Assembly: GCA_021792815.1 (NCBI GenBank)
Contig: JAJYTX010000026.1
Location: forward strand, 1 to 14,230
From: Pseudomonadota bacterium
GTDB lineage: Bacteria; Pseudomonadota; Gammaproteobacteria; Steroidobacterales; Steroidobacteraceae
Direction: 5' to 3'
Length of the DNA stretch: 14,230 nt
Part shown: in pieces, positions 1-7,960 of the stretch
How positions within the stretch are numbered: position 1 is the first letter of the stretch
How the letters are laid out: each line of letters starts with the position of its first letter
Position numbers and translations under genes: made by a program
The notes under the pieces: model-generated
What the model saw: the letters and a program-made list of their open reading frames with translations, nothing else
Databases searched by the model: none
Told to the model about the DNA's origin: nothing

Positions 1-2
1 GT

Positions 3-86
3 TTCAAAACCATCCGTATCGTCATCTTCATGATCGCTGGCAAGCTCGACTTCTCCAGCATCAACCCCTACGTGGCGGCGGCGTAA
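3..86 (+). mobile_element. 3' end of a probable insertion-sequence transposase (partial)
   Basis: An open frame enters from the left edge and ends at TAA 84-86. It encodes 27 visible residues, ending SSINPYVAAA. The basic/hydrophobic tail (KTIRIVIFMIAGKLD) looks like the C-terminus of a transposase, but I cannot assign an IS family from so few residues. The main argument is positional: the facing TonB receptor gene runs through this sequence in antisense and stops without its normal barrel end, as expected if an element inserted there. The IS end and its inverted repeat should lie between about 87 and 117; only one end is in the window, so no inverted repeat or target duplication can be shown. 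Confidence 0.45.
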
Positions 87-1953
87 CCCACTCGTTTTTC
101 AATAGAGCCACGAATTGGGTGTTCTGTGCATGAAGATATTCAACGTCACCACCGACGACATCACGCGCCGTCGCAGCGAACTTCGCCTGTACGTCCAGTC
201 CGTAAATATGAGCCCGCCCCGCATTCAGCGTGACCGAACCGAAAATGGTCGGCGGATTGAGCGGCCCGACCGTAGATACCTGCATGTCCCGGTAGTACCA
301 ATCGAAGAGCTCGGCGTTGAACTGCAGCCGATTGTCGATGAATCTGTTCTTTGTGCCGAGCGAGTACGCGTTGAGCCACTCGGGCTTATAGGTGTCCGGT
401 GGCAGACCCTGAAAGAACCCTCCGGCGTGCTCGCCGGTGCTGGCGCGCACATAGACCATCGAGGTCGGACTCAGCCGGTATTCGGCCGCACCCAGCCATT
501 GGATCGAATGCCAGCCTGCCGCGCCGATTTCCGCGATGGTACAGCGTCCCGTGAGCACATCGTAACTCGTGAGGCTCGGATAGGAGCAGGCGGCTGCTGA
601 TGCGGTAATTTGCTGATAACCGTCTTTTGTCTTCTTCTCATAGGTGTAGCGGAGGCCGGCCGTTATGCGAAAGGCGCTGGTTACCTTGTACGTGTCCTGG
701 GTGAACGCGGCATAGCTCTCGTCCATCATGTGCACGGGATTCAGAATGGGGAAAAATCGATATGGCGGATGCGGATAGTTGGTGGGTTGCCAGAACGACT
801 GCGGCACGTGGTCGTTGTCAATCGACCAGTACGCTCCGACCAGCCACGTGAACGGGCTGTCCTTGTCATCATTCGAGGCCAGCCGGGCCTCGACCGACCG
901 CATCTGCGACGTCGTATTGATGTAATTGTCAGCCATGCGCGGGTGTCCGAATATGTCCGCGTGAATGTGCCAATAGGCCGGTATCACCGTCAACGTTCCA
1001 AAGCCGAGATCCAATTTGAATTGCGCGTTCAGCCGCCAGTTGTCCAGGCGCTGGTACCCGTCTGCCTGGTAGCAGTAAGGGAACGCGACGTTGATGGCCG
1101 GCCCGATGCACCTCGGCTGATCTGCGGGAAGGAGCGGGTTGCCCGGCGGCGGCGCCTGCCACGGATTGGTCGGATTGGCGTATGCGCCGGAAGGTGTAAT
1201 CGGGACGTCTCCGGAACCCTTTCCTCCCTCGTGGACATACTCCGCCTCGAGCAGCAATGACATCCGGTATTCCGGGGGCTTCCATAGCAATTCCGCGCGT
1301 CCCGCCGTCTGGTCAGCGTCATTGTAGCCGTTAGTCAGGTAACCCTGATGCTTCAGCCTATGGAAGGCCACTCTTGCCGCGACGGACCCGGACAGCGGAA
1401 TATCCACGACGCCGGTCGTCTCTATTTGATCATAGTTCCCGACGTCCACGCTCACATAGCCGCCGCGACGGCCGAGAGCCGGCCTGTTCGTGATGATGTT
1501 CACTGCACCGCCCGTCGCATTCCGGCCATACAAGGTGCCCTGAGGACCTTTGATGACCTCGACCCGTGCCAGGTCATACAGCTCGCCGCTCGATGCCCAC
1601 GGCTCGCTGTTTGGAACACCATCGACACTCATGAGTATCGCGGGCGAATTGTAGGCGTTCATGTAGTTCGAGCCGACGCCGCGTATGTACACCTGCGGAA
1701 CGCTCGCTGCGACGCCGATCTGCACCCCGGGAACCAGTCTGGTCAAGGCCGCGATACCGTTCGCACCCGTGTCGACCAGTGACTGCCCGGAAATCGCCTG
1801 GATCGCCAGTGTGGTGTGTTGAATGTTTTCCTGCCTGCGCTCCGCGGTCACAATGATCTCTCGCAGCTGTGGCGCGGCCGCCGTTGGCGAGCTCGCCCAT
1901 ACTGTCGCAGCCGGGCTCAACACCATGGACAGCAACATGATCCATCGGCGCAT
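61..1953 (-). CDS. TonB-dependent outer-membrane receptor, C-terminus truncated
   Basis: Outer-membrane receptor for TonB/ExbBD-energised uptake of a ligand that cannot be identified here. From the ATG at 1953 the product is 630 aa: a signal peptide at about 1-20 (hydrophobic core, cleavage after VWA), a TonB-box-like EIIVTAERR at 32-40, and a plug at about 42-156 with VYIRGVG, VEVIKGPQGTLYGRNATGGAVNI. The rest is beta-barrel. I chose 1953 over the in-frame ATG at 1965 because GGGGGA precedes it by four bases. Receptors of this family usually have 700-800 residues and end in an aromatic-terminated strand. This one stops after ...EYLHAQNTQF followed by about 15 unrelated residues (ending TPPPRRG) read from the antisense of the facing transposase fragment. 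The last strands are therefore missing and the protein is probably not a working receptor. It is divergent from the LysR gene, which may have regulated it. Confidence 0.88.
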   Translation of the reverse strand: MRRWIMLLSMVLSPAATVWASSPTAAAPQLREIIVTAERRQENIQHTTLAIQAISGQSLVDTGANGIAALTRLVPGVQIGVAASVPQVYIRGVGSNYMNAYNSPAILMSVDGVPNSEPWASSGELYDLARVEVIKGPQGTLYGRNATGGAVNIITNRPALGRRGGYVSVDVGNYDQIETTGVVDIPLSGSVAARVAFHRLKHQGYLTNGYNDADQTAGRAELLWKPPEYRMSLLLEAEYVHEGGKGSGDVPITPSGAYANPTNPWQAPPPGNPLLPADQPRCIGPAINVAFPYCYQADGYQRLDNWRLNAQFKLDLGFGTLTVIPAYWHIHADIFGHPRMADNYINTTSQMRSVEARLASNDDKDSPFTWLVGAYWSIDNDHVPQSFWQPTNYPHPPYRFFPILNPVHMMDESYAAFTQDTYKVTSAFRITAGLRYTYEKKTKDGYQQITASAAACSYPSLTSYDVLTGRCTIAEIGAAGWHSIQWLGAAEYRLSPTSMVYVRASTGEHAGGFFQGLPPDTYKPEWLNAYSLGTKNRFIDNRLQFNAELFDWYYRDMQVSTVGPLNPPTIFGSVTLNAGRAHIYGLDVQAKFAATARDVVGGDVEYLHAQNTQFVALLKNEWVTPPPRRG

Positions 1954-2395
1954 GACTTCCCCCATTTACGCAGCGTTATGTCTCGCGGGCCAGTGCCTGC
2001 TGGCGAACCGAGTCGCCGTCGACGCGCCATTGATGTGTCGAAAAGGCGGTCGACCCGGAGATTATCGGATAAGGTTGTCAAAGGAGAAATGATTGATATG
2101 CATGCCATGAATCGATGTCGACCATATGCTCTGGCGTGGAGAGCCCGACGGTGTTCGGCGCACCGGCGCGCAGGGTGTGGCGCGCCGCTGTCTTCATCTT
2201 GCATTCAGTGTGCGAATGGCCCGGACCGGCGCGGAACGTCAATGCGCAAGTCCGCGCGGGCCGGTCGGCTGTCCGCGGCGCCTGATTTGGCCGCTGCATT
2301 GACACCGGCGTGATCTCGGTGGGAAACTACCCCAAAATTATGGCAGGTCGTCTTTCGACCCTGACCATGTGGGGGCCATGTGGAGTCAAAGGACG
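1954..2395. other. Divergent intergenic region between receptor and LysR genes
   Basis: About 440 bases separate the two divergent starts, enough for both promoters and a LysR binding region. A TTGACA lies at 2299-2304 on the + strand, but no good -10 is at the usual distance. ATTGATA at 2092-2098 repeats the left arm of the palindrome at 6491-6505, so it could be a half-site, but it has no matching right arm. No convincing gene or RNA is seen. Confidence 0.4.
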
Positions 2396-3340
2396 ATGGA
2401 ACTGCGCCATATCCGGTATTTTCTGGCCATAGCCGAGCATGCGAGCTTTACGCGGGCGGCGCAGGTCGTACACGTAACGCAGTCGACGCTGTCGCACCAG
2501 GTTCAGCAGCTCGAGCAGGAGCTCGGATATCGGCTATTTGACCGATGCGGCAGAACGGTCACCCTGACCAGCGCTGGCGAAGCATTTCTTCCCGGTGCGC
2601 GATGCGCCATCAGAGAGCTCGATAACGCGATCAGGGCCGTAAGAGGCGCCGGACGAGGTCTGACCGGAGAGATGACGTTGTTGATCGGGGCGCACGTATT
2701 CGCCACGGACATTCTGCCGTTCTGCTTGAGCGAGTTTGCGCGCAGCGCCTCCTGTGTTCAGATCAGCGTCCACGAGAGTCTTTCTGAAATGTTCAGGGAC
2801 GATCTCGTGAAGGGCGGTTACGACTTCGGGATCGGCGAGGAGGACCCCGCCAGCCAATGTGCCGGCTTTGAACCACTATATTCAGAGGAATTCGGTCTGA
2901 CGGTCTCACGCGACCATCCGATGGCGAAACGCAAACGCCTGCGGATGATCGAGCTGCACCGCTTACCGGTGGTCCTGCCGTCGCGCGAAATCGCGGCACG
3001 ACGGATTTTCGACCATTGCCTTCAATCGGTCGGGGCTCAACCTACTATCGTCGCGGAGCTGAACCTGATAGACACGCTCTACCAAGTGGCTCGATGGACC
3101 AAAACCCATGCGGTGCTGTCGGCGGACTCGCAGGTTGGCGATGATCTGGTATTCATTCCCATAGACGATCCGAAGCCGGAGCGCATCGTCGGAGTTCATT
3201 GGAAGGCGGAATCGCCGCAGTCCCGCCTGTTCGTGGACATTGTGCACCAGGTCATCGCAACGATGGACGTGAAGAAACTGCCACGCTGGGCGCGCATGCG
3301 CCCCTGTGCCTCGCGCATGGAAGCATCCAGCGCCAATTGA
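2396..3340 (+). CDS. LysR-family transcriptional regulator
   Basis: DNA-binding regulator of about 314 aa. The N-terminal winged helix-turn-helix (residues 1-65) is typical: MELRHIRYFLAIAEHASFTRAA, then the recognition helix region VTQSTLSHQVQQLE and LFDR...VTLTSAGE. Residues about 90-300 form the two-lobed inducer-binding domain. ATG 2396 is chosen because LysR proteins conventionally begin MELRHLRYF; AAAGGA precedes it but only two bases away. GTG 2369 and ATG 2378 are in frame and possible. The gene is divergent from the TonB receptor and upstream of the MFS transporter, so by the usual LysR arrangement it probably controls nearby catabolic or uptake genes. The inducer is unknown. The C-terminal tail after about residue 290 is basic and weakly conserved in appearance. 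Confidence 0.9.
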   Translation: MELRHIRYFLAIAEHASFTRAAQVVHVTQSTLSHQVQQLEQELGYRLFDRCGRTVTLTSAGEAFLPGARCAIRELDNAIRAVRGAGRGLTGEMTLLIGAHVFATDILPFCLSEFARSASCVQISVHESLSEMFRDDLVKGGYDFGIGEEDPASQCAGFEPLYSEEFGLTVSRDHPMAKRKRLRMIELHRLPVVLPSREIAARRIFDHCLQSVGAQPTIVAELNLIDTLYQVARWTKTHAVLSADSQVGDDLVFIPIDDPKPERIVGVHWKAESPQSRLFVDIVHQVIATMDVKKLPRWARMRPCASRMEASSAN

Positions 3341-3798
3341 TGGCCTGTGCGTCCGCGGAACGCGGCGCCAGCGCGGAATCGGCCTGCTCGAGCGCCCGTC
3401 GCACCTGAAGCGTCCACGGCACTTGCCGGAATGCGCCACCACGGTGACGCGCGTTGCCGGTCGAAGACCAACGGCCCGCGCGGTACTCTCGGAGCGCAGC
3501 CTGTGGTGGGCGGGCCGGCAGCGCCGATGCATGACCGAGACGGTCGCGGCGTGCCGACAGAGGGAATGTCGGGGATACCCTTCCTTCTTGGGTGAATCCC
3601 TGCTCGGCAGGCAACCTTCAGGGCCGGAGAATTCCAGCCGCATCTCGCCACTTCTATAGACCGCATCGATGCCCACAAACGATACCGATCATTTCCCTGC
3701 CCGAATGCAAAGCCGCTAACATCTCAGCACGACGTCCGGTCTGCGCGCGTACCGGAAACCACGTGCCATTGTGCACAACCGCGCCAGGAGAGGAACTG
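3341..3798. other. Gene-poor stretch, no recognisable product
   Basis: About 460 bases follow the LysR stop. Several frames stay open on both strands, as is usual at high GC, but none gives a protein I recognise and none shows a convincing ribosome site. A small inverted repeat, CCGGT 3736-3740 with ACCGG 3751-3755, has no T-run. A decayed gene cannot be excluded. Any promoter for the MFS unit should lie here. Confidence 0.4.
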
Positions 3799-4026
3799 AT
3801 GCCGGGACGCTCATCTCGTGCGAATTCCAAATCAAAACGACCCCTGGGCATCCGGGATCTCGCGATCTTTTTTGTTCATCGTGCCGCAGGCGCAAGCTCA
3901 GAATCACCGCAACCGATCCTGTCGAGCGCTGATCGACCCGGAGTCCGGTGCGCGCGCTCACCGCCCAGCCCCGTCCGTCGGCGCCGGCGACGATCCGCGA
4001 TTCTGCCCTTGCGCCTCCCATCATGA
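3799..4026 (+). CDS. Possible 75-aa leader ORF coupled to the MFS gene
   Basis: Small hypothetical ORF, unlike any family I know. It is listed for its translation signals: AGGAG at 3786-3790, eight bases before ATG 3799, is the best ribosome site in this area, and the stop TGA (4024-4026) overlaps the MFS start ATG (4023-4025) as ATGA. The MFS start has no Shine-Dalgarno of its own. The product is basic with an arginine-rich patch near residues 60-65 (VRRRRRRSA), has no membrane segment or signal peptide, and looks more like a translated leader than a folded protein. It may act mainly to deliver ribosomes to the transporter. It could also be chance in GC-rich DNA. Confidence 0.35.
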   Translation: MPGRSSRANSKSKRPLGIRDLAIFFVHRAAGASSESPQPILSSADRPGVRCARSPPSPVRRRRRRSAILPLRLPS

Positions 4027-5360
4027 CGGCGTCCCGCCCGACGCACGATAGATTCCGCCTCATGGCAGCGCTGATGCTTGCCAGCTTCTTTGCCTTTGCG
4101 GACCGTAACATCTTCTTTCTCCTGATGCCGGCCATAGAGAAGGCGTTGTCCATCAGCGACACCAGGCTCAGCCTGCTGGCTGGAGCCGCATTCGCTGTCT
4201 TTTACAGCGTGATGGCCATACCTTTCGGCTGGGCAGCCGACCGCGTCAACCGCCGCAACCTGATTGTCGCCGGTGTCTTCTGCTGGTCGGTAGCGACGGT
4301 ATTATGCGGTCTCGCGAGGACCTACGACGAATTGTTCCTGGCGAGAATCAGCGTCGGGGTTGGCGAGGCCACGCTGATTCCGACGGCAATCTCGATGATT
4401 GGCGACAGCTTTCCCTTTGAATCCCGAGGCCGTGTGATCGGTCTGTTCACCGCCAGCATCATGCTCGGCTCTGGCCTCGCACAGGTCGTCGGCGGGTATG
4501 TCTTGCGCCTGCTGCACGGCGCAGGCACCGTACATGTACCGGTGTTCGGCCACCTGCAGGTATGGCAGGCGGCGTTCGTGGCGGTCGGGCTGCCCGGATT
4601 TCTCGTCGCACTGTTCCTGCTTTCGGTTTCCGAGCCACGTCGTGCAAAACTGCCGACCTCGGCCGCCAGTTCGGACACGCCGACGACGCCGTCCAATCTG
4701 ACCGGCCACGTGCGCGCCCACAAGAACGCATATGCCCTGACGCTTGCTGCATACACGACCTTCTCTTTTGTAAGCTTCGCAATCGTGCCGTGGAGCCCGA
4801 CGCTGTTCGTGCGCAATTACGGACTCACGGCCGCGGACGCCGGCATGCTTCTCGGGGTCGCGACGTTGCTGGGAGGAGTCCCGGGAACCGTCACCGGAGG
4901 CATGTTAGGCGACTATTGGGGCAGGGCCGGACGCGTCGGCGCGCGTTTCCGTCTGACGATCTTCTGGTCGTTGACCGTTATTCCCGCAACTATCGGGATA
5001 ACCATGTTCGGCGTACGCATGGCCGCGTTTTCATGGTTTGTAATGTTTTTCATTCAAAGCATGTGCTATGCGAGCGGCACTGCCGTCATGCAGGATATGA
5101 CTCCACCGCGATTCCGCGGAAGGGCTGTTTCGGTCTGGTACCTGGTGACAGGCGTGGGCGGATACTCACTCGGACCCACGGCGACTGCACTGGTGACCGA
5201 TTCAGTATTTCACCGCCCGCTCATGCTTCCCTATTCCATCCTGGTCGTGACGGTTTTCGGCGCAGCCCTGACGCTACCGTTGGCTTGGTACGGGCTGCGC
5301 CCGTTTCAACGGGCGCGGGACGCCGTGAAACTGGGCGAATCCACGCTTTCCAGGACATGA
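4023..5360 (+). CDS. MFS transporter, spinster-like
   Basis: Inner-membrane secondary transporter of 445 aa with the usual 12 hydrophobic segments in two halves. TM1 carries FAFADRNIFFLLMPAIEK, near residues 23-40, with the DR(N/Q)I signature of the spinster-like subgroup. The motif A loop GWAADRVNRRNLI is at about 69-81, and the TM4 motif ARISVGVGEA at 107-116. A charged cytoplasmic loop (about 205-240) links the halves. The substrate is probably a small organic anion by family and context, but this is inference. The ATG at 4023 sits just before TM1 and overlaps the stop of a preceding small ORF. GTG 3948, with GGAG four bases upstream, is an alternative that would add 25 residues of low-complexity sequence. 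The end is convergent with the dehydrogenase gene, with only 14 bases between and no visible terminator. Confidence 0.88.
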   Translation: MTASRPTHDRFRLMAALMLASFFAFADRNIFFLLMPAIEKALSISDTRLSLLAGAAFAVFYSVMAIPFGWAADRVNRRNLIVAGVFCWSVATVLCGLARTYDELFLARISVGVGEATLIPTAISMIGDSFPFESRGRVIGLFTASIMLGSGLAQVVGGYVLRLLHGAGTVHVPVFGHLQVWQAAFVAVGLPGFLVALFLLSVSEPRRAKLPTSAASSDTPTTPSNLTGHVRAHKNAYALTLAAYTTFSFVSFAIVPWSPTLFVRNYGLTAADAGMLLGVATLLGGVPGTVTGGMLGDYWGRAGRVGARFRLTIFWSLTVIPATIGITMFGVRMAAFSWFVMFFIQSMCYASGTAVMQDMTPPRFRGRAVSVWYLVTGVGGYSLGPTATALVTDSVFHRPLMLPYSILVVTVFGAALTLPLAWYGLRPFQRARDAVKLGESTLSRT

Positions 5361-5374
5361 GGCTGCTTCGCACG

Positions 5375-6373
5375 TCAGCGCACATCGCGCCATGGATTGC
5401 CTATCATTCCGGTCACGCGATCGACGCGATTTACCATCCGCCCGTAGTCGTCACGGATGAAGCACGCGAGATTCTCTTCGAAGATGTCGAGCGCCCGGTC
5501 GAGATACTCCGGGAAGCGGCCGGCGATATGCGGCGTGATGATGACGTTTTCCATTTCCCACAGCGGACTTTCCGGCGGCAGCGGTTCCGGATGGTTCGCA
5601 TCGAGCGCCGCACCGCTGATACGTCCTTCTCGCAGAGCAATTATCAGTTCCGCGTTGTTCACCAACGGTCCGCGCGCAACGTTGATCAGAAACGCGGTCG
5701 GCTTCATGGCGGCCAGAAACTCCCGGCTCACCACACCGACATTGTCGCGCCTCAGCGGAGCAAGGAGCACCACATAGTCCGACTTTCCAAGCACCGAGTT
5801 CCGACTTTCCGGGGAATGAATCTCATCGAATCCGGGCGCCATGTCCGTTCTGTTGCTCATCCCCAGCGTGCGCATGCCCAGCGCCTGGCATTTCTTCCCG
5901 AGAGCCTCCGCGATCGCGCCGACACCATACACGCCCACGGTCTTGCCCTTCAAAAGCAGAGAATCCCATGGCAGCCAGCGCTTTGCTCGCTGGTCGAGCA
6001 CAGCTCTGCGGAAGTCGCGGCTCAGGGCGAACATCATGCCCAGCGCGGCTTCCGAAACCGGGTCAGCGTGAATGCCCCGCGTGTTGGTCACGATCACGTC
6101 ATTGGCAAGACCGACGACGCTGACGATACGGTCCACTCCGGCTCCCAGGCCGTGGATCCACTTGAGTTTTCCGGCCATTCGCCCGAAATCCTCCCGCAAC
6201 GCAAAGCTGACAATCACGTCTGCGGCCTCGACATAGGGGGCCGCATCGTCCAGCGTGTAGGCGAAATGCAGCTCGTGCCGAGGCAGTCGTCTCGCGGCGG
6301 TTTGCGCCGCGCCGCGCCACAGCGGCTCCGGATCGGGGAAAATGAGCAGAATGTCCAAGGCCCGGTCGAGCAT
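5375..6373 (-). CDS. D-2-hydroxyacid dehydrogenase, NAD(P)-dependent
   Basis: Cytoplasmic oxidoreductase of 332 aa interconverting a 2-oxoacid and a D-2-hydroxyacid. The Rossmann loop is at 146-155 (VGVYGVGAIA), with alanine at the last glycine of GxGxxG. The catalytic triad is intact: Arg234 in NVARGPLVNN, Glu263 in LDANHPEP, His282 in ITPHIAG. The start at 6373 is well supported by GGGAGG six bases upstream; the open frame extends further but without such a signal. Length and C-terminal ending (VNRVDRVTG) fit the GhrA-like/phosphoglycerate-dehydrogenase-like group. Substrate is unknown; with the adjacent transporter it may handle a keto or hydroxy acid released from the imported compound. 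It is divergent from the M24 gene and shares with it an intergenic region bearing a LysR-type palindrome. Confidence 0.92.
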   Translation of the reverse strand: MLDRALDILLIFPDPEPLWRGAAQTAARRLPRHELHFAYTLDDAAPYVEAADVIVSFALREDFGRMAGKLKWIHGLGAGVDRIVSVVGLANDVIVTNTRGIHADPVSEAALGMMFALSRDFRRAVLDQRAKRWLPWDSLLLKGKTVGVYGVGAIAEALGKKCQALGMRTLGMSNRTDMAPGFDEIHSPESRNSVLGKSDYVVLLAPLRRDNVGVVSREFLAAMKPTAFLINVARGPLVNNAELIIALREGRISGAALDANHPEPLPPESPLWEMENVIITPHIAGRFPEYLDRALDIFEENLACFIRDDYGRMVNRVDRVTGMIGNPWRDVR

Positions 6374-6641
6374 GAGTCGCCTCCCATGAGATGGGTCGTT
6401 CGGCAGAACATCAGAGGCGACGACCTTTGCCACGTGTTCCCCGGTCGGCCTCCTTTTCGATCTTATGCCACGGCGAGCGCGCGACGCAAAATTGATAGCG
6501 TCAATCCCCGGCATGCGTATCGGTCATTTCTCTTCAGGAATCCGGTGTGCTACAGATATGACCGTTCCGCTCTGGCCAGACGGCGCTAATCGATGCCGGC
6601 ACACCGCGTATCGCTAGCTTCATGATCTGTTGAACCAAACC
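6374..6641. promoter_or_regulatory. Divergent control region with a T-N11-A palindrome
   Basis: This 268-base region separates the dehydrogenase and M24 genes. At 6491-6505 lies ATTGATAGCGTCAAT, a perfect five-base inverted repeat around a five-base centre, containing the T-N11-A core that LysR proteins bind. It sits roughly midway between the two starts, where one regulator could control both. No strong -35/-10 pair was seen on either strand; TTGATA 6492-6497 inside the palindrome is a possible weak -35. Confidence 0.4.
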
Positions 6642-7832
6642 ATGAAATCGACTCTAGACGATGTGAGGAGGATCTTCGCAGTATCGAGCGGCGAGCTCGA
6701 GCGGCGGTGGCTACTGATCCGTGAGCACATGATCGCCGCCAATTTGGACGTGGCGATTTGCGTCGCCAGTGATCCGCATCTATCCGGGTATTCCCGCTGG
6801 CTGACGGATTCGCCGTACGCGTATCGCCGCGTAGTGATGTTCTTTCGTGACGATCTGATGACGTTGATCGATCATGGCAGACATGGCACAAGGCGTCGGC
6901 ATGATGGCGACAGCCGGCAATATATTGGCGTCGGCGAGGTCATTACCGTAGGGGAATTTCCGTCGGTACATTATACACAGAACTACGAGGCGGACCTCGT
7001 GCTCCGAGTGCTAGAGGAGAAAGGCTGCCGCAGAGTCGGGCTCATCGGAATCAAGAGCATGCCACATGCGTTCGCCGCGGCGGTTGAAGCCGGGTTTCGA
7101 GGCGATATTGTCGACATCACCGAATATGTCGATCACTGCAAGGCGATCAAAAGCCGCGAAGAGATCGGAATTTTGCGGCGCTGTGCCGGCATACAGGATG
7201 CGATATTTCGGAAGCTGCTCACGATGATTCGGCCTGGCATGCGGGATTGCGAAGTGGTGGCGGCTGCGAGTTACATAAGTCGCGGCATGGGTTGCGAGTC
7301 CGGGGCAATCCTGGTCGGATCCGCGCCTCCGGACGAGCCGGCTCACATGCTCGGTGAGCACATGCAGGGGCGGACGATCTGCGCCGGAGATGTCGTGTGC
7401 GTTCTGCTTGAAAACGCGCCACTGGATGGATATTTCGTCGAGCTGACGCGCTCAGTGTGTCTCGGCAAGGCGCCATCGGAGTTGCTCGAGCGATGTGAGC
7501 AGATGCGCAAGGCGCAGGAGTACACACTCTCGCTTCTCAAGCCCGGGACGGCGTACCGAAGCGTACACGAACTGTACAACGAATATATGGTGAGCCAGGG
7601 CCTGGAAGGTGAGGAGCGCATTTTCGCCCACGGCCAGGGATATGATCTGGTGGAAAGACCCTTGGTGCGGCGCGATGAAACGATGGCTGTGAAGCCCGGG
7701 CATTGCCTCGCGATTCATCCGTCGGTCTTTACGAGCGCGGCTTTTGCGGTCGTGTGCGACAACTACCTGATTGAGGACGACGGTCCCGGTAGTTGTCTTC
7801 ATCAGACCGAAAAGAAGGTATTCGAGATTTAG
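6642..7832 (+). CDS. Creatinase/prolidase-fold (M24) protein with depleted metal site
   Basis: 396-aa protein with an N-terminal creatinase-type domain (about 15-165) and a C-terminal pita-bread domain (about 170-396). M24 peptidases bind two metals through Asp, Asp, His, Glu and Glu. Aligning by motif, the first Asp is Leu255 (GDVVCVLLEN), the second is Glu267 (FVELTR), the His is kept as His330 (AHGQGYDLVERP), the first Glu is His359 (LAIHP) and the second is Cys372 (VVCDNYL). A normal dimetal aminopeptidase or prolidase centre is therefore unlikely. The protein is more likely a metal-independent hydrolase like creatinase, acting on a C-N bond, or uses a different metal site. ATG 6642 is chosen; TTG 6630 is in frame, and neither has a clear ribosome site. 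It ends convergent to nrdJb. General automatic labels such as Xaa-Pro peptidase should be treated with caution. Confidence 0.85.
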   Translation: MKSTLDDVRRIFAVSSGELERRWLLIREHMIAANLDVAICVASDPHLSGYSRWLTDSPYAYRRVVMFFRDDLMTLIDHGRHGTRRRHDGDSRQYIGVGEVITVGEFPSVHYTQNYEADLVLRVLEEKGCRRVGLIGIKSMPHAFAAAVEAGFRGDIVDITEYVDHCKAIKSREEIGILRRCAGIQDAIFRKLLTMIRPGMRDCEVVAAASYISRGMGCESGAILVGSAPPDEPAHMLGEHMQGRTICAGDVVCVLLENAPLDGYFVELTRSVCLGKAPSELLERCEQMRKAQEYTLSLLKPGTAYRSVHELYNEYMVSQGLEGEERIFAHGQGYDLVERPLVRRDETMAVKPGHCLAIHPSVFTSAAFAVVCDNYLIEDDGPGSCLHQTEKKVFEI

Positions 7833-7930
7833 CGCGCGTCCTTTGACCTGCGGGCAATCATCGGATCGTTACCGCAGATCGCCTGCTATCCGTCTCGGCA
7901 TCAGGATATGGCTTATACGTCAACGCACAA

Positions 7931-7952
7931 GGCCGGCCGCCGCCTGCCGGCC
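7931..7952. terminator. GC-rich hairpin between convergent M24 and nrdJb ends
   Basis: GGCCGGC (7931-7937) and GCCGGCC (7946-7952) form a perfect seven-base stem with an eight-base loop, about 100 bases past the M24 stop and nine bases past the nrdJb stop. There is no T-run on the + side; on the - side TTGTGCGTTG follows, only mildly T-rich. It may terminate nrdJ transcription, but as an intrinsic terminator it is weak. Confidence 0.35.
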
Positions 7953-7960
7953 CCGACAGC

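Noticed and set aside
2089..2313. 74-codon ORF with AAGGAG upstream, between receptor and LysR genes
   Set aside because: The ribosome site is only two bases from the first ATG, the product is Arg/Cys-rich without a recognisable pattern, and it occupies the expected divergent promoter region. Not excluded, but too weak to list.
3341..3798. Possible broken gene on the minus strand
   Set aside because: Frames such as the one reading RRALEQADSALAPR look protein-like, but no family motif or consistent frame could be followed.
4562..6589. 675-codon open frame on the + strand
   Set aside because: Overlaps the MFS gene in another frame and runs antisense through the dehydrogenase; Arg/His-rich with no recognisable domain.
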